A stretch of 64,000 nucleotides of DNA from Bacteroidales bacterium. Its GTDB lineage: Bacteria > Bacteroidota > Bacteroidia > Bacteroidales > ML635J-15. A program made the position numbers and the translations under genes. The stretch spans positions 91,339 to 155,338 of the forward strand of contig JAFZWY010000056.1 of NCBI GenBank assembly GCA_017617125.1, given 5' to 3'. Of the stretch, positions 1 through 7,702 are shown piece by piece. Below the pieces are notes generated by a model, which worked only from the letters and a program-made list of their open reading frames with translations, was not told the origin of the DNA and made no database searches. The first letter of the stretch is position 1. Each line of letters begins with the position of its first letter.

Positions 1-478
1 TGTCGCCCTGGAATTCGGTGTCGCCGATTTTCATCGACAAGTTCAGTTCCTCTGCGAGTTCGCGTGTGCGAAGCATTGTCGGTCGTTCGAGAGCTATGGC
101 CTCCTGCCATTTCTTGATATCGTTGGCACGGGCTTTGCGATAAATTTTCTTGACGTCGGCGAGCCTCAGATTTTTCTGCTTGCGCATCTGGTAGCAAGCT
201 ATCTGTCCTATTGCCGAAACGATTCCGATATCGTGTCCCGGTGACGATTCGACAGCAACAATATCGCCGACCTGCAAAGGCAAGTCCAGGTTGTTCTCGT
301 ATATGCCCTTGCGCGTATTCTTGAATCTGACCTCAACATACCGCGACTGTGCCAGCGGATCGTTGATGTCGGACAGCCAGTCGTATACGTCAAGCTTGTT
401 GCAGCAGCCTTTTGCCGAAAACGAGCAGCAGCTATCGTCGCAATTGTCTATCGGGGTGTTTATAATTCTGTCTTCCAT
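1..478 (-). CDS. ricT: PSP1-domain protein, RicT/YaaT-like (3' end cut by window edge)
   Basis: The ATG at 478-476 opens a frame that runs off the window edge (159 codons visible). The N-terminus is cysteine-rich (DNCDDSCCSFSAKGCC). The PSP1 core follows: VEVRFKNTRKGIYENN, then GDIVAVESSPGHDIGIVS and the helix KKIYRKARANDIKKWQEA. This order matches PSP1/RicT proteins. In Bacillus, RicT is part of the Y-complex that binds Fe-S clusters and affects RNA processing; its role in Bacteroidetes is not settled. The start lies 1 nt after the holB stop, so the two genes are probably cotranscribed and translationally coupled. Family assignment is firm, function is not. The C-terminus cannot be seen. Confidence 0.85.
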   Translation of the reverse strand, partial: MEDRIINTPIDNCDDSCCSFSAKGCCNKLDVYDWLSDINDPLAQSRYVEVRFKNTRKGIYENNLDLPLQVGDIVAVESSPGHDIGIVSAIGQIACYQMRKQKNLRLADVKKIYRKARANDIKKWQEAIALERPTMLRTRELAEELNLSMKIGDTEFQGD

Positions 479-479
479 C

Positions 480-1604
480 CTATTTACGTATTATTTTCAT
501 TATGTTGAACGCAGTATCGGTAAATATTATCTCCGAATTGCCATTGCGCTCAATCTGGTAATATGAGTCGTTAAAAATTGTTGTATATGAATCAATGTTC
601 CTTTCGTTTATGCAACGCGAAAAATTCACCGAAAAGTCTTCTTCCTCCTTCGTCAGATAGGCAACGTCGGCATTGACATTTCTTACGAAGTTCTCCCTTC
701 CCATTATCAGGCAGTAGTTGATAAAACTTTTCTGGCGTTCGCGCGACAATTTCGAAATTGACTTTGCAAAGTCGAATGCCGAAACCACGTCGTACTTGTA
801 GCAGATTCGCATAAGCGACTTGAAGTTATCGAAGTTGAACGCATTCTCCTCGTCCTGTTCAATCTGCTGTCGTGCCTCCAGGAAACTTCCGTTGCTAATC
901 TTCACGACGTCGGCTGCCTCGGCCTCGCTGATGCCGAACTTTTCGACAAGAGCCTGTCTCAAAGGTTCGTCGGCAATACCCAGCACCTTGACAGGCTGCG
1001 TACGCGACTGTATTGTCGGCAAAATATCCTCGCGATTGTTGCTTACAAGCATGAAAACTGTATTTAGAGGCGGCTCTTCAAGCACCTTCAGGATCTTGTT
1101 GGCGCATTCGGTATTCATTTTCTCGGGCAGCCAGATTATCATTACCTTGTAGTCGGACTCATAGGTTTTCAAGCTGACCTTTTTGATAATTTCCGACGAT
1201 TCGGCCGCATAAATCTGGCATTGCTTGTTTTCGCTCTGCAAGTTGTTTGTCCAGTCGCGATACGAAAAGTACGGGCTCTTGTTGACCATTGGTCGCCACA
1301 AGTCGATATACGTATCGCTCACTGCCTTGTTCTGCGAACTCGACGATGTGATATACGGGAAAACGAAATGCAAGTCGGGATGTATGAGTTTTTCGTACTT
1401 GAGGCAACTTGGGCAATGTCCGCAACTGTCGTTTTCCTCCTTGTTTTCGCACGAAAGGTACTGGGCGAACGCTATCGCCAGCGCCATCTTTCCGACTCCA
1501 GGCGCTCCATAGAACAAATAGCTGTGGCTTACGCGGTTGTCCTTGTACGCCTGCACGAGCCTGCTCTTTATTTCGTCCTGTCCTATAACGTCCTTGAATC
1601 TCAT
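480..1604 (-). CDS. holB: DNA polymerase III delta' subunit
   Basis: 374 residues. This is the clamp-loader delta' subunit, which with delta and gamma/tau loads the beta clamp (dnaN is also in this window, at 51821). It begins MRFKDVIGQDEIKSRL, then a Walker A-type loop GAPGVGK, then a zinc-module cysteine set (CENKEENDSCGHCPSC), then the AAA+ sensor region with KILKVLEEPPLNTVFML and SRTQP. I chose the ATG at 1604. A TTG nine codons upstream is also in frame, but it overlaps the presumed -7 box and adds residues not expected at this family's N-terminus. It is followed directly by the PSP1 gene. Confidence 0.93.
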   Translation of the reverse strand: MRFKDVIGQDEIKSRLVQAYKDNRVSHSYLFYGAPGVGKMALAIAFAQYLSCENKEENDSCGHCPSCLKYEKLIHPDLHFVFPYITSSSSQNKAVSDTYIDLWRPMVNKSPYFSYRDWTNNLQSENKQCQIYAAESSEIIKKVSLKTYESDYKVMIIWLPEKMNTECANKILKVLEEPPLNTVFMLVSNNREDILPTIQSRTQPVKVLGIADEPLRQALVEKFGISEAEAADVVKISNGSFLEARQQIEQDEENAFNFDNFKSLMRICYKYDVVSAFDFAKSISKLSRERQKSFINYCLIMGRENFVRNVNADVAYLTKEEEDFSVNFSRCINERNIDSYTTIFNDSYYQIERNGNSEIIFTDTAFNIMKIIRK

Positions 1605-1628
1605 TTTGCCAAATTCGAAAACAAACTG

Positions 1629-1636
1629 CAAATATA
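1629..1636 (-). promoter_or_regulatory. Promoter -7 box of holB-ricT
   Basis: On the minus strand this reads TATATTTG, a perfect TAnnTTTG element, ending 24 nt before the holB ATG. I find no good TTTG at -33, so the call rests on the -7 box and its position. Confidence 0.5.
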
Positions 1637-1682
1637 GACAAAAATCCCGACCTATCCGTAATGATTTCTAATTTTTGATTAC

Positions 1683-1716
1683 AAAAAAAAGAGATGAGCA
1701 AAAAACTCATCTCTTT
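1683..1716 (-). terminator. Rho-independent terminator of tRNA-Leu
   Basis: An 11-bp perfect stem (AAAGAGATGAG, pairing 1716-1706 with 1698-1688) is followed on the minus strand by a run of eight T. It starts 1 nt after the tRNA 3' end. Confidence 0.85.
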
Positions 1717-1717
1717 G

Positions 1718-1801
1718 TACCCGGGGCCGGGGTCGAACCGGCACTCCAGTGAAGGAACTGGTGTTTGAGACCAGCGCGTCTACCGATTCCGCCACCCGGG
1801 C
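1718..1801 (-). tRNA. tRNA-Leu (anticodon CAA)
   Basis: 84 nt on the minus strand. The acceptor GCCCGGG pairs with CCCGGGT (G1-U72 wobble) and the discriminator is A. The D arm is GGCGGAATCGGTAGACGC. The anticodon stem-loop CTGGT-CTCAAAC-ACCAG gives anticodon CAA (reads UUG). There is a class II variable arm, and the T arm is GCCGGTTCGACCCCGGC. The 3' CCA is not encoded. A terminator follows directly, and no tRNA or rRNA neighbours are present, so it is a single-gene unit. Confidence 0.96.
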
Positions 1802-1935
1802 ATTCGGTATGCCTTTTGGGATTGCAAAAGTACTACATTTTTTTGATTTCAAAGCATTTTTTTTGATTTTGTGAGAAAAATTAGACAATACACTCAAAAC
1901 TAACAAGTTAACCAGTTGCAAATTACTCACTTTTT

Positions 1936-1963
1936 CAGATCTTGACACAAGTTCAAGATGACA
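1936..1963. repeat. Hairpin word, ATCTTGA/TCAAGAT stem with ACAAGT-type loop
   Basis: ATCTTGA (1939-1945) pairs with TCAAGAT (1953-1959) around CACAAGT, and GACA follows. The same loop and flank recur at 18875-18898 with a different but still complementary stem (ATGCTGA/TCAGCAT). It lies downstream of rsmG and may serve as a weak end signal. Confidence 0.6.
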
Positions 1964-1982
1964 AAAAGGAGAAAAGAAACGA

Positions 1983-2594
1983 TTATAAATTCAAGTATAT
2001 TATCTTTTTAGTCTCGAAGAATTCCTCGTCGAAGAAGTCGGAAATATTCGTAACCGAATAGTTTTTCATTCCTTTCAGCTCGTCGTCGAAATCACCGCCC
2101 TTGAGGTAGATAATCGAACGCTCTGTGGAACGAGGATTCAGCACATTGCGGGTCATCTTAACGAAATCAGGAAAAGCAGTAACAGCACGGCTGACTATGC
2201 AGTCGTACTTGGCTGGCAAAAGTTCGGCACGAATCTTCATGGCTTCCACGTTGTCAAGTCCAAGAGCTTCGGAAATACCATTTACCACCTTGATTTTCTT
2301 TTCGATGCTATCGACAAGCGTAAACTTTGTCTCGGGGAACATTATTGCCAGAGGAATACCTGGGAATCCACCACCCGTACCGACATCAAGAACAAGTTCG
2401 CCTGACTTGAACTGCTTTACTTTCGCTATGGCCATCGAATGCAGTATGTGGTGGACGAAGATATTGTCGGTGTCCTTGCGGCTGATTACATTTATTTTCT
2501 CATTCCACTCGCGCACAAGTGATTCCAGCTTTATCAAGCTAGCAACCTGCGTATCACTTAGTTCCGGGAAATATATTTTAATCTTTTCTAACAT
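1983..2594 (-). CDS. rsmG: 16S rRNA (guanine527-N7)-methyltransferase RsmG
   Basis: 203 residues, the normal length for RsmG (GidB), which methylates G527 of 16S rRNA using SAM. The SAM-binding glycine loop LVLDVGTGGGFPGIPL is at about residues 67-82. The N-terminal helical region carries the family pattern REWNEKINVISRKD followed by HHILHS, and SRAVTAF is also present. It is the last gene of the mazG-GT2-sigma-rsmG operon. Its ATG lies 17 nt inside the upstream sigma-factor gene, which suggests translational coupling. Confidence 0.95.
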   Translation of the reverse strand: MLEKIKIYFPELSDTQVASLIKLESLVREWNEKINVISRKDTDNIFVHHILHSMAIAKVKQFKSGELVLDVGTGGGFPGIPLAIMFPETKFTLVDSIEKKIKVVNGISEALGLDNVEAMKIRAELLPAKYDCIVSRAVTAFPDFVKMTRNVLNPRSTERSIIYLKGGDFDDELKGMKNYSVTNISDFFDEEFFETKKIIYLNL

Positions 2595-3147
2595 CTTTCG
2601 ACAATTCTACAAGTTTTAACTTGGCCTGATGTATCCTGTTCTTCACTATCGACAGCGAAATTCCCAGTTCGTGGGCAATCTCCTCGTATTTCATGCCGGC
2701 ACCTTTCATCAGCAATATTTTCTGTTCGTATTCCGAAAGCCGTCCCAGCAGAGAATCGAAGTATGCCTGGCGCTCCTTCTCGATGAGCGAAGTTTCGGGT
2801 GTACTGTCGTCGGTAATTGTCACCATGCCAGCATTTTGCGGCTGTGGCAGATTATATCTCTTGCACCAGTCGAGGTAGGTATTCTTGGCGATTGTGAACA
2901 CCCAGGTGCGGAAACTGGCCTCACGTTCCTCGTCGTATGAGTCCATAGACTTCCAGATCTTTTGCAGCGACATGATTGTTACATCGTCGGCATCGTCGCC
3001 CTGACATCCACGAGAAACAAGAAAATTCTTTATTTCCGTCTGGTAACGTCTAAACAAACACGAACTTGCCATTTCGTCGCCCGAAATAACCAAATCCTTA
3101 AGTTTCAAGTCGTCAAATTCCTCAAGTTCGTGAGTTCTCTTTACCAT
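2578..3147 (-). CDS. ECF-type RNA polymerase sigma factor
   Basis: 189 residues. Region 2 has DADDVTIMSLQKIWKSMDSY and the RTWVFTIAKNTYLDWCKR segment (-10 recognition and melting). Region 4 has YEQKILLMKGAGMKYEEIAHELGI with the helix-turn-helix SLSIVKNRIHQAKLKL. This is the standard two-domain ECF layout. No anti-sigma gene is adjacent: the neighbours are a glycosyltransferase (7-nt overlap upstream) and rsmG (17-nt overlap downstream). It is therefore either constitutive or controlled elsewhere. The target regulon cannot be inferred from this window. Confidence 0.92.
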   Translation of the reverse strand: MVKRTHELEEFDDLKLKDLVISGDEMASSCLFRRYQTEIKNFLVSRGCQGDDADDVTIMSLQKIWKSMDSYDEEREASFRTWVFTIAKNTYLDWCKRYNLPQPQNAGMVTITDDSTPETSLIEKERQAYFDSLLGRLSEYEQKILLMKGAGMKYEEIAHELGISLSIVKNRIHQAKLKLVELSKDVRKD

Positions 3148-4220
3148 TCCGTTTTCCGATTAAATATTTTGTACACCAACAATGTGAAATAAAAAAACGG
3201 CGCAAAGATATCAAATATCAGCGACATAAATAAATTGAAATCCGTTTTTGTCGTATTGCAGAACTTAGCGTGCGAAAGCAATACAAACAGCAGGCGTACC
3301 GCCATAAAAGCAATAGCAAACTGCCAGCTTATAAACAGCATGGCAATAGCCGCAGCAAAAAACAAACTGCGTGAAACAATTTCTCCTCCCGACAAGAATT
3401 TGTCGATCAGGCTATACCGCGTCGATGTGCTTACATGTCTTGATTTCTGTCTCAGGAGTTCTCCGAAAGTCCCTTTTGCCGGTGAAATTGTCTTTGCCTC
3501 TGGAGAAAAGCAAACGGTTGGACGGATATGCCTTGCTGCTTCCTTGACAAAAAGATCGTCGTCGCCCGAGGCGATATCGGAATGGGTGCCGAAACCGCCG
3601 AGTGTGTCCCAAAGTTTCCGTGAATATGCAATGTTTCGCCCCACGGCCATATAGGCGTGCCCTAGCGAGGCAAATCCGAGGTATTGCATGGCAATAAGCG
3701 CTGCATCATACGATGAAAAACGAGCAGAGAATGTTCTTCCCGACAGTTCTCCGTAGCCTATCACAAGCGGATTTACCTCATCGAAGCGCGACATCATTCC
3801 AGCAAGCCAAAACTCCGAAAAAGGACGGCAATCGGCATCGGTAAAAACCAAATGTCCGTAGGTGGCAGCGCGGATACCGCACGAAAGAGCGTTTTTTTTG
3901 CCTTTACCATCATTTTTGACAAGTTTTATGCTACAAGGAGATGTATTCTGCAATTTTGAAACGTATTCGCATGTCCCGTCTGTGGAATTGTCATCGACAA
4001 TCACGATTTCAAATTCGGGATATTTCTGACTGATTACGTATTGTAAGTTCGATTTTAGGTTTTGCAATTCGTTTCTGCAAGCGATTATTACAGAAACGGG
4101 GGGCACGTCATCCTTATGACTCTCTTCATCTTTCCGCACCACAACAGCAGGCAGTATGTAGAATACCGCCTGAATGAGAAGCAGAAGCAATAATATGAAA
4201 GAAAGAATGATGAGAGGCAT
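3141..4220 (-). CDS. Membrane-anchored family 2 glycosyltransferase
   Basis: 359 residues. An N-terminal membrane segment (about residues 3-27) precedes a GT-A domain beginning PPVSVIIACRNE. The nucleotide-sugar motifs are EIVIVDDNSTDGT and the DxD-like FTDADCRP; a GGFGTHSDIASGDDDLFVKEA acceptor-side motif follows, and RQKSRHVST resembles the C-terminal QxxRW region. Two or three membrane helices occupy the C-terminus. The architecture fits processive or lipid-linked GT2 enzymes facing the cytoplasm; the sugar and acceptor are unknown. It starts 5 nt after mazG and overlaps the sigma gene, so it belongs to the mazG operon. Confidence 0.9.
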   Translation of the reverse strand: MPLIILSFILLLLLLIQAVFYILPAVVVRKDEESHKDDVPPVSVIIACRNELQNLKSNLQYVISQKYPEFEIVIVDDNSTDGTCEYVSKLQNTSPCSIKLVKNDGKGKKNALSCGIRAATYGHLVFTDADCRPFSEFWLAGMMSRFDEVNPLVIGYGELSGRTFSARFSSYDAALIAMQYLGFASLGHAYMAVGRNIAYSRKLWDTLGGFGTHSDIASGDDDLFVKEAARHIRPTVCFSPEAKTISPAKGTFGELLRQKSRHVSTSTRYSLIDKFLSGGEIVSRSLFFAAAIAMLFISWQFAIAFMAVRLLFVLLSHAKFCNTTKTDFNLFMSLIFDIFAPFFYFTLLVYKIFNRKTEW

Positions 4221-4225
4221 TTCCC

Positions 4226-5002
4226 CTACTTATACAGTTTCTTCGATTCCTCCCAGATTTCATCCATTTCCGCCAATGTCATATCCTTGAGGTCGCGACC
4301 TTGCTGTATGGTCTTTTCCTCGAGGTAGCCGAAACGGTTCTTGAACTTGCGGTTTGTACGTTCGAGTGCAGTATCTGGATTTACACCATAGAGACGGGCG
4401 GCATTTATTACCGAAAACAGCAAATCGCCAAATTCGGCTTCTATCTTGTCCTGATTGTCGGAAATAGCCGTTTCGAGAAGCACTTCGTTGTATTCCTCGT
4501 TAAGTTTGTCCCACACCTGCTCACGCTTTTCCCAGTCGAAGCCGACACCACGTGCTTTGTCCTGCATTCGGTAAGCCTTTATTATCGACGGCAGCGATTC
4601 CGGCACTCCGCCAAGAACGGTCTTCTTGGGAGCTTCCTTCAGTTTTATGCGTTCCCAGTTTTCCTTTACCTGCTCTGCGGTTTCGGCTTTAACGTCGCCA
4701 AAAATATGAGGATGACGGAATATCAGTTTCTCACAAATGCCATGAATAACATCGTACAACTCGAACTGTCCCATTTCCTTGCCTATCTTGGCATAAAAAG
4801 CAACGTGCAGAAGTACATCGCCGAGTTCTTTTTTCACCTCATCGGCATCATCGTTCAACAATGCATCCGAGAGCTCGTAAACTTCCTCTATCGTCTGTAT
4901 GCGCAAGCTTTCGTTTGTCTGCTTGCGGTCCCACGGACATTTCTCGCGCAGTTCGTCAAGTATCTCAATTAATCGCTGAAATTCCTTTAAAGTCTTTTCC
5001 AT
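4226..5002 (-). CDS. mazG: Nucleoside triphosphate pyrophosphohydrolase MazG
   Basis: 258 residues. MazG hydrolyses (d)NTPs to NMP and PPi. Two tandem MazG domains are visible. The first has REKCPWDRKQTNESL, then TIEEVYELSDAL and KKELGDVLLHVAFYA (metal-binding EExxE/ExxD pattern). The second has EFGDLLFSVINAARLYGVNPDTAL and the closing FKNRFGYLEE. The ATG at 5002 gives the usual MEKTLKEFQRL start. A TTG eight codons upstream sits on the -7 box and is rejected. It is the first gene of the four-gene operon ending in rsmG. Confidence 0.95.
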   Translation of the reverse strand: MEKTLKEFQRLIEILDELREKCPWDRKQTNESLRIQTIEEVYELSDALLNDDADEVKKELGDVLLHVAFYAKIGKEMGQFELYDVIHGICEKLIFRHPHIFGDVKAETAEQVKENWERIKLKEAPKKTVLGGVPESLPSIIKAYRMQDKARGVGFDWEKREQVWDKLNEEYNEVLLETAISDNQDKIEAEFGDLLFSVINAARLYGVNPDTALERTNRKFKNRFGYLEEKTIQQGRDLKDMTLAEMDEIWEESKKLYK

Positions 5003-5023
5003 CTCGTATAAAATTGTATTTCG

Positions 5024-5031
5024 CAAAGTTA
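5024..5031 (-). promoter_or_regulatory. Promoter -7 box of the mazG operon
   Basis: Reads TAACTTTG on the minus strand, 21 nt before the mazG ATG and just past the end of the acyltransferase gene. No clear -33 element. Confidence 0.45.
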
Positions 5032-5059
5032 ATGCTAATTTTTATGATTTATCCAGTTA

Positions 5060-5971
5060 TTACACAACCGGTTGCCAGAAATTGTAGTAATTGAACCATT
5101 GAAGCGGATGCTTGACAACAGATTCCTCAAGTATTTCAACATACTGCCTAACCAACGATTGTGCCTGTTCCACTTCCGACTTTATCGACGAGTCGAATTT
5201 CAGTTCCTTAACAAAACCTTCATACCTTAACCCTCTGTACTTGAATATATGCACAACCAATACAGGAACCTTGAGTTTTGTCGCAATCAAGAAAATTCCA
5301 AGCGGGAAAGAGGCTTTTTCGCCAAGGAAATCGATATCGTAATGCTTGGGACTGCCACAAAGCCTGTCACACGAGGTAATAATAGTCTCTCCATTGTCGA
5401 TAGCCGATTTAATGTCGAAAAGATATGATATATTGTTACCTACTGTTATTATTTTGGCATCGGGATTGACTTTCTTGAACGCTTCGAGACGATGGCTTAT
5501 CATTTCTTCGCTTTCGCCTCCCCACGAGATAAAGTTAAACTTCTTGCTGTACTGCTGTAATGTACATCCAGCAATCTCAAAGTTTCCCACGTGTGCGCCT
5601 ACTGCTATGAATCCGCATTCTTTACTAAGCATTTGCGAAAACATGTCCTGATTGCGAACATTAACCTTAAATTGTGCGGTGTTGCCTGCAAACATTGCAA
5701 ACTTATCGAGTACCACCTTGCCAAACAACAGGAAGTTACGGATAGTTTGAACAAATGCCATTATAGGATTTCTATGCAAGCGTTTCCTTTGCATATAGTA
5801 TATGGCACGAAATTGCTTCGGACGAAATGCTATACTGAAAGGTATGACCAAATACAATACTACATAGGCGAACCTGACATCTACCGAACGGAGAATCTTA
5901 AACATAGCCCTCTGCCCGAAACGACCGCCACCAGTCTTTCCGCTCCAATCTGCTTTTTCCACGCTACTCAA
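5060..5971 (-). CDS. LpxL/HtrB-family acyltransferase
   Basis: 303 residues counted from a TTG at 5971. A GTG at 5962 is an equally good start, and there is no ATG before residue 23. The conserved N-terminal WSGKTGGGRFGQ is included with either start. The active-site motif is the HxxxxE-type AHVGNFEIAG (His127, Glu132), as in late lipid A acyltransferases. A hydrophobic stretch at about 36-48 suggests inner-membrane association. In Bacteroidetes, relatives of this family also acylate ornithine/glycine lipids or pigment precursors, so the acceptor is not certain. It overlaps the upstream nitroreductase gene by 8 nt and is cotranscribed with it. Confidence 0.82.
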   Translation of the reverse strand: MSSVEKADWSGKTGGGRFGQRAMFKILRSVDVRFAYVVLYLVIPFSIAFRPKQFRAIYYMQRKRLHRNPIMAFVQTIRNFLLFGKVVLDKFAMFAGNTAQFKVNVRNQDMFSQMLSKECGFIAVGAHVGNFEIAGCTLQQYSKKFNFISWGGESEEMISHRLEAFKKVNPDAKIITVGNNISYLFDIKSAIDNGETIITSCDRLCGSPKHYDIDFLGEKASFPLGIFLIATKLKVPVLVVHIFKYRGLRYEGFVKELKFDSSIKSEVEQAQSLVRQYVEILEESVVKHPLQWFNYYNFWQPVV

Positions 5972-6506
5972 TTACATCAATTATATCTTCGGTGTTTTTT
6001 CTTGTCTTCTTGCGGATTTCGTAACCGTCGGTAGCATAGCCAACAGCAACAACGAGTCTTATCCTCCGGAAAGAATTGAAATTCATAGCCTTGTTGGCAA
6101 TCTTATTTCGAAAAGATCCTATCATGCATGTACCAAGGCCCTCTTCTTCGGCCGCCAAGCATATATGTGCCGCCAGAATACCCAAGTCGATTGAATTCAG
6201 GTCGTTGTTTGAGAAAAATCCGCCAGTCTTTGACTTCATATTTCCGAAAGTCTGCTCAACTACAATGAAATTCGAAACATTGTCCAGGAAAGGATTCAGT
6301 CCGACTGCCTGGCAAGCCTTGCGCAAATCGGCGATTTTTGCATAAGTCGGTCTTACAATGTGCATCTTCCACGGCTGCGAATTGCACGAAGAGGGCGACA
6401 TGGCTGCCACCTCACATATTCTTTTTATCTTTTCGAGTTCAACTTCCCTGTCGGAAAAACTTCTAGTGCTTTGGCGATTTGAAGCCAACTCCCTGAATGT
6501 TAGCAT
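5964..6506 (-). CDS. Nitroreductase-family flavoprotein
   Basis: 180 residues. It begins with the family pattern FRELASNRQSTRSFSD (FMN phosphate-binding RxSxRxF) and continues with AAMSPSSCNSQPWKMHIV. The flavin-binding IDLGILAAHICLAAEEEGLGTCMIG is typical, as is the late RIRLVVAVGYA. These NAD(P)H-dependent FMN enzymes reduce quinones or nitro compounds in vitro; the physiological substrate is unknown. It has a well-formed promoter and overlaps the following acyltransferase, so the pair is one transcript. Confidence 0.9.
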   Translation of the reverse strand: MLTFRELASNRQSTRSFSDREVELEKIKRICEVAAMSPSSCNSQPWKMHIVRPTYAKIADLRKACQAVGLNPFLDNVSNFIVVEQTFGNMKSKTGGFFSNNDLNSIDLGILAAHICLAAEEEGLGTCMIGSFRNKIANKAMNFNSFRRIRLVVAVGYATDGYEIRKKTRKNTEDIIDVIE

Positions 6507-6531
6507 AGTTAACTTTTTTGATTCGACAATG

Positions 6532-6563
6532 CAAAACTACACAAGTTATCGCTAATATTCAAA
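6532..6563 (-). promoter_or_regulatory. Promoter of the nitroreductase-acyltransferase operon
   Basis: On the minus strand TTTG (6563-6560), 20 nt, then TAGTTTTG (6539-6532), close to the Bacteroidetes consensus and spacing, ending 25 nt before the ATG. Confidence 0.65.
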
Positions 6564-6607
6564 AAATATCAGTAATGAAATTTTTATAATGAAGTCATTA
6601 TTTCTTC

Positions 6608-7693
6608 CTATTCATCCCTTCCTGCTACGTAACCGCGCCACTTCTCGATGCATTTTGTCATGTCCTCTGGGAGTTCAGATTCGAAGTAGAGCTCCTTTTT
6701 GGTAACAGGATGAATGAATCCCAACGACTTGGCGTGCAGTGCCTGACGTGGAAGAATCTTGAAGCAATTCTCGACGAACTGCTTGTATTTTGTAAATGTT
6801 GTACCTTTCAAAATCTGGTCGCCTCCATACTCCCAATCGTTGAACAGCGGATGCCCGATGTGCTTGAAATGAACTCTAATCTGATGGGTACGGCCAGTTT
6901 CGAGACGGCATTCCACAAGATTCACATAGCCCAGCCGCTCAAGGACACGCCAGTGTGTTATGGCCTCCTTGCCGTAGTCGCCATCTGGAAAAACGTCCAT
7001 GATCTTACGGTTCTTCAGATTGCGGCCGACATTGCCTATTATCGTACCTTCGTCCTCGGGCATATTGCCCCACACAAGTGCATTGTAGGCTCGTTTACAA
7101 GTATGGTAGAAGAACTGGCTTGCAAGTCCTTCGCGGGCGACTTCCGACTTTGCCACGACAAGCAGACCCGAAGTATTCATGTCGATACGGTGTACAAGTC
7201 CGGGACGGAACGTCTCGGCGTTGAACATAGGCAAATCCTTGAAACGATATGCAAGAGCATTAACGAGTGTTCCCTCGAAATGTCCGAAGCTGGGATGCAC
7301 AACCATTCCCGCAGCCTTGTTGACAACAATAAGGTCGTCGTCTTCGTAAACTACATCTAGAGGCAAGTCCTGAGGCACGATGCCAGTTTCGCGCTTTGGG
7401 AACGACAACATTATCTTGATGTCGTCGTTGGGTTTTATCTTGTAACTGCTTCGTACTACCTTGCCGTTCACATACACACATCCTCCCTCGGCGGCAGACT
7501 GTATGCGGTTGCGCGAAGTATTGGGCAGACGAATAGACAAATATTTGTCAATACGCATAGATTTTTGTCCAGGCTCGACCTCAAGATGCTTATGTTCAAA
7601 CATCTCGCCACCTTCCTCAACGACTTCAACATCGTCACCAAGTTCAAGTTCGTCTATGTCTTCGAGTTCCTCAAGTTCGTCAAAATCCTTCAT
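6608..7693 (-). CDS. rluD: RluD-type 23S rRNA pseudouridine synthase
   Basis: 361 residues. An acidic N-terminal extension (about 35 residues, mostly D/E) precedes an S4 domain (SMRIDKYLSIRLPNTSRNRIQ, 45-65) and a RluA/RluD catalytic domain. The catalytic aspartate is Asp171 in HRIDMNTSGLLVVAKS. Also present are the VVNKAAGMVVHPS strand and LETGRTHQIRVHFKHIGHPL. RluD forms pseudouridines in helix 69 of 23S rRNA. It is the last gene of the PASTA-T9SS cargo-rluD operon, starting 9 nt after the cargo gene. Confidence 0.94.
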   Translation of the reverse strand: MKDFDELEELEDIDELELGDDVEVVEEGGEMFEHKHLEVEPGQKSMRIDKYLSIRLPNTSRNRIQSAAEGGCVYVNGKVVRSSYKIKPNDDIKIMLSFPKRETGIVPQDLPLDVVYEDDDLIVVNKAAGMVVHPSFGHFEGTLVNALAYRFKDLPMFNAETFRPGLVHRIDMNTSGLLVVAKSEVAREGLASQFFYHTCKRAYNALVWGNMPEDEGTIIGNVGRNLKNRKIMDVFPDGDYGKEAITHWRVLERLGYVNLVECRLETGRTHQIRVHFKHIGHPLFNDWEYGGDQILKGTTFTKYKQFVENCFKILPRQALHAKSLGFIHPVTKKELYFESELPEDMTKCIEKWRGYVAGRDE

Positions 7694-7702
7694 ACTACTT
7701 GA

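Noticed and set aside
1679..1948. Open frame on the minus strand across the tRNA-Leu
   Set aside because: It reads through the tRNA and its terminator (the familiar VAESVDALVSN...SSFTG pattern of tRNA-derived false proteins).
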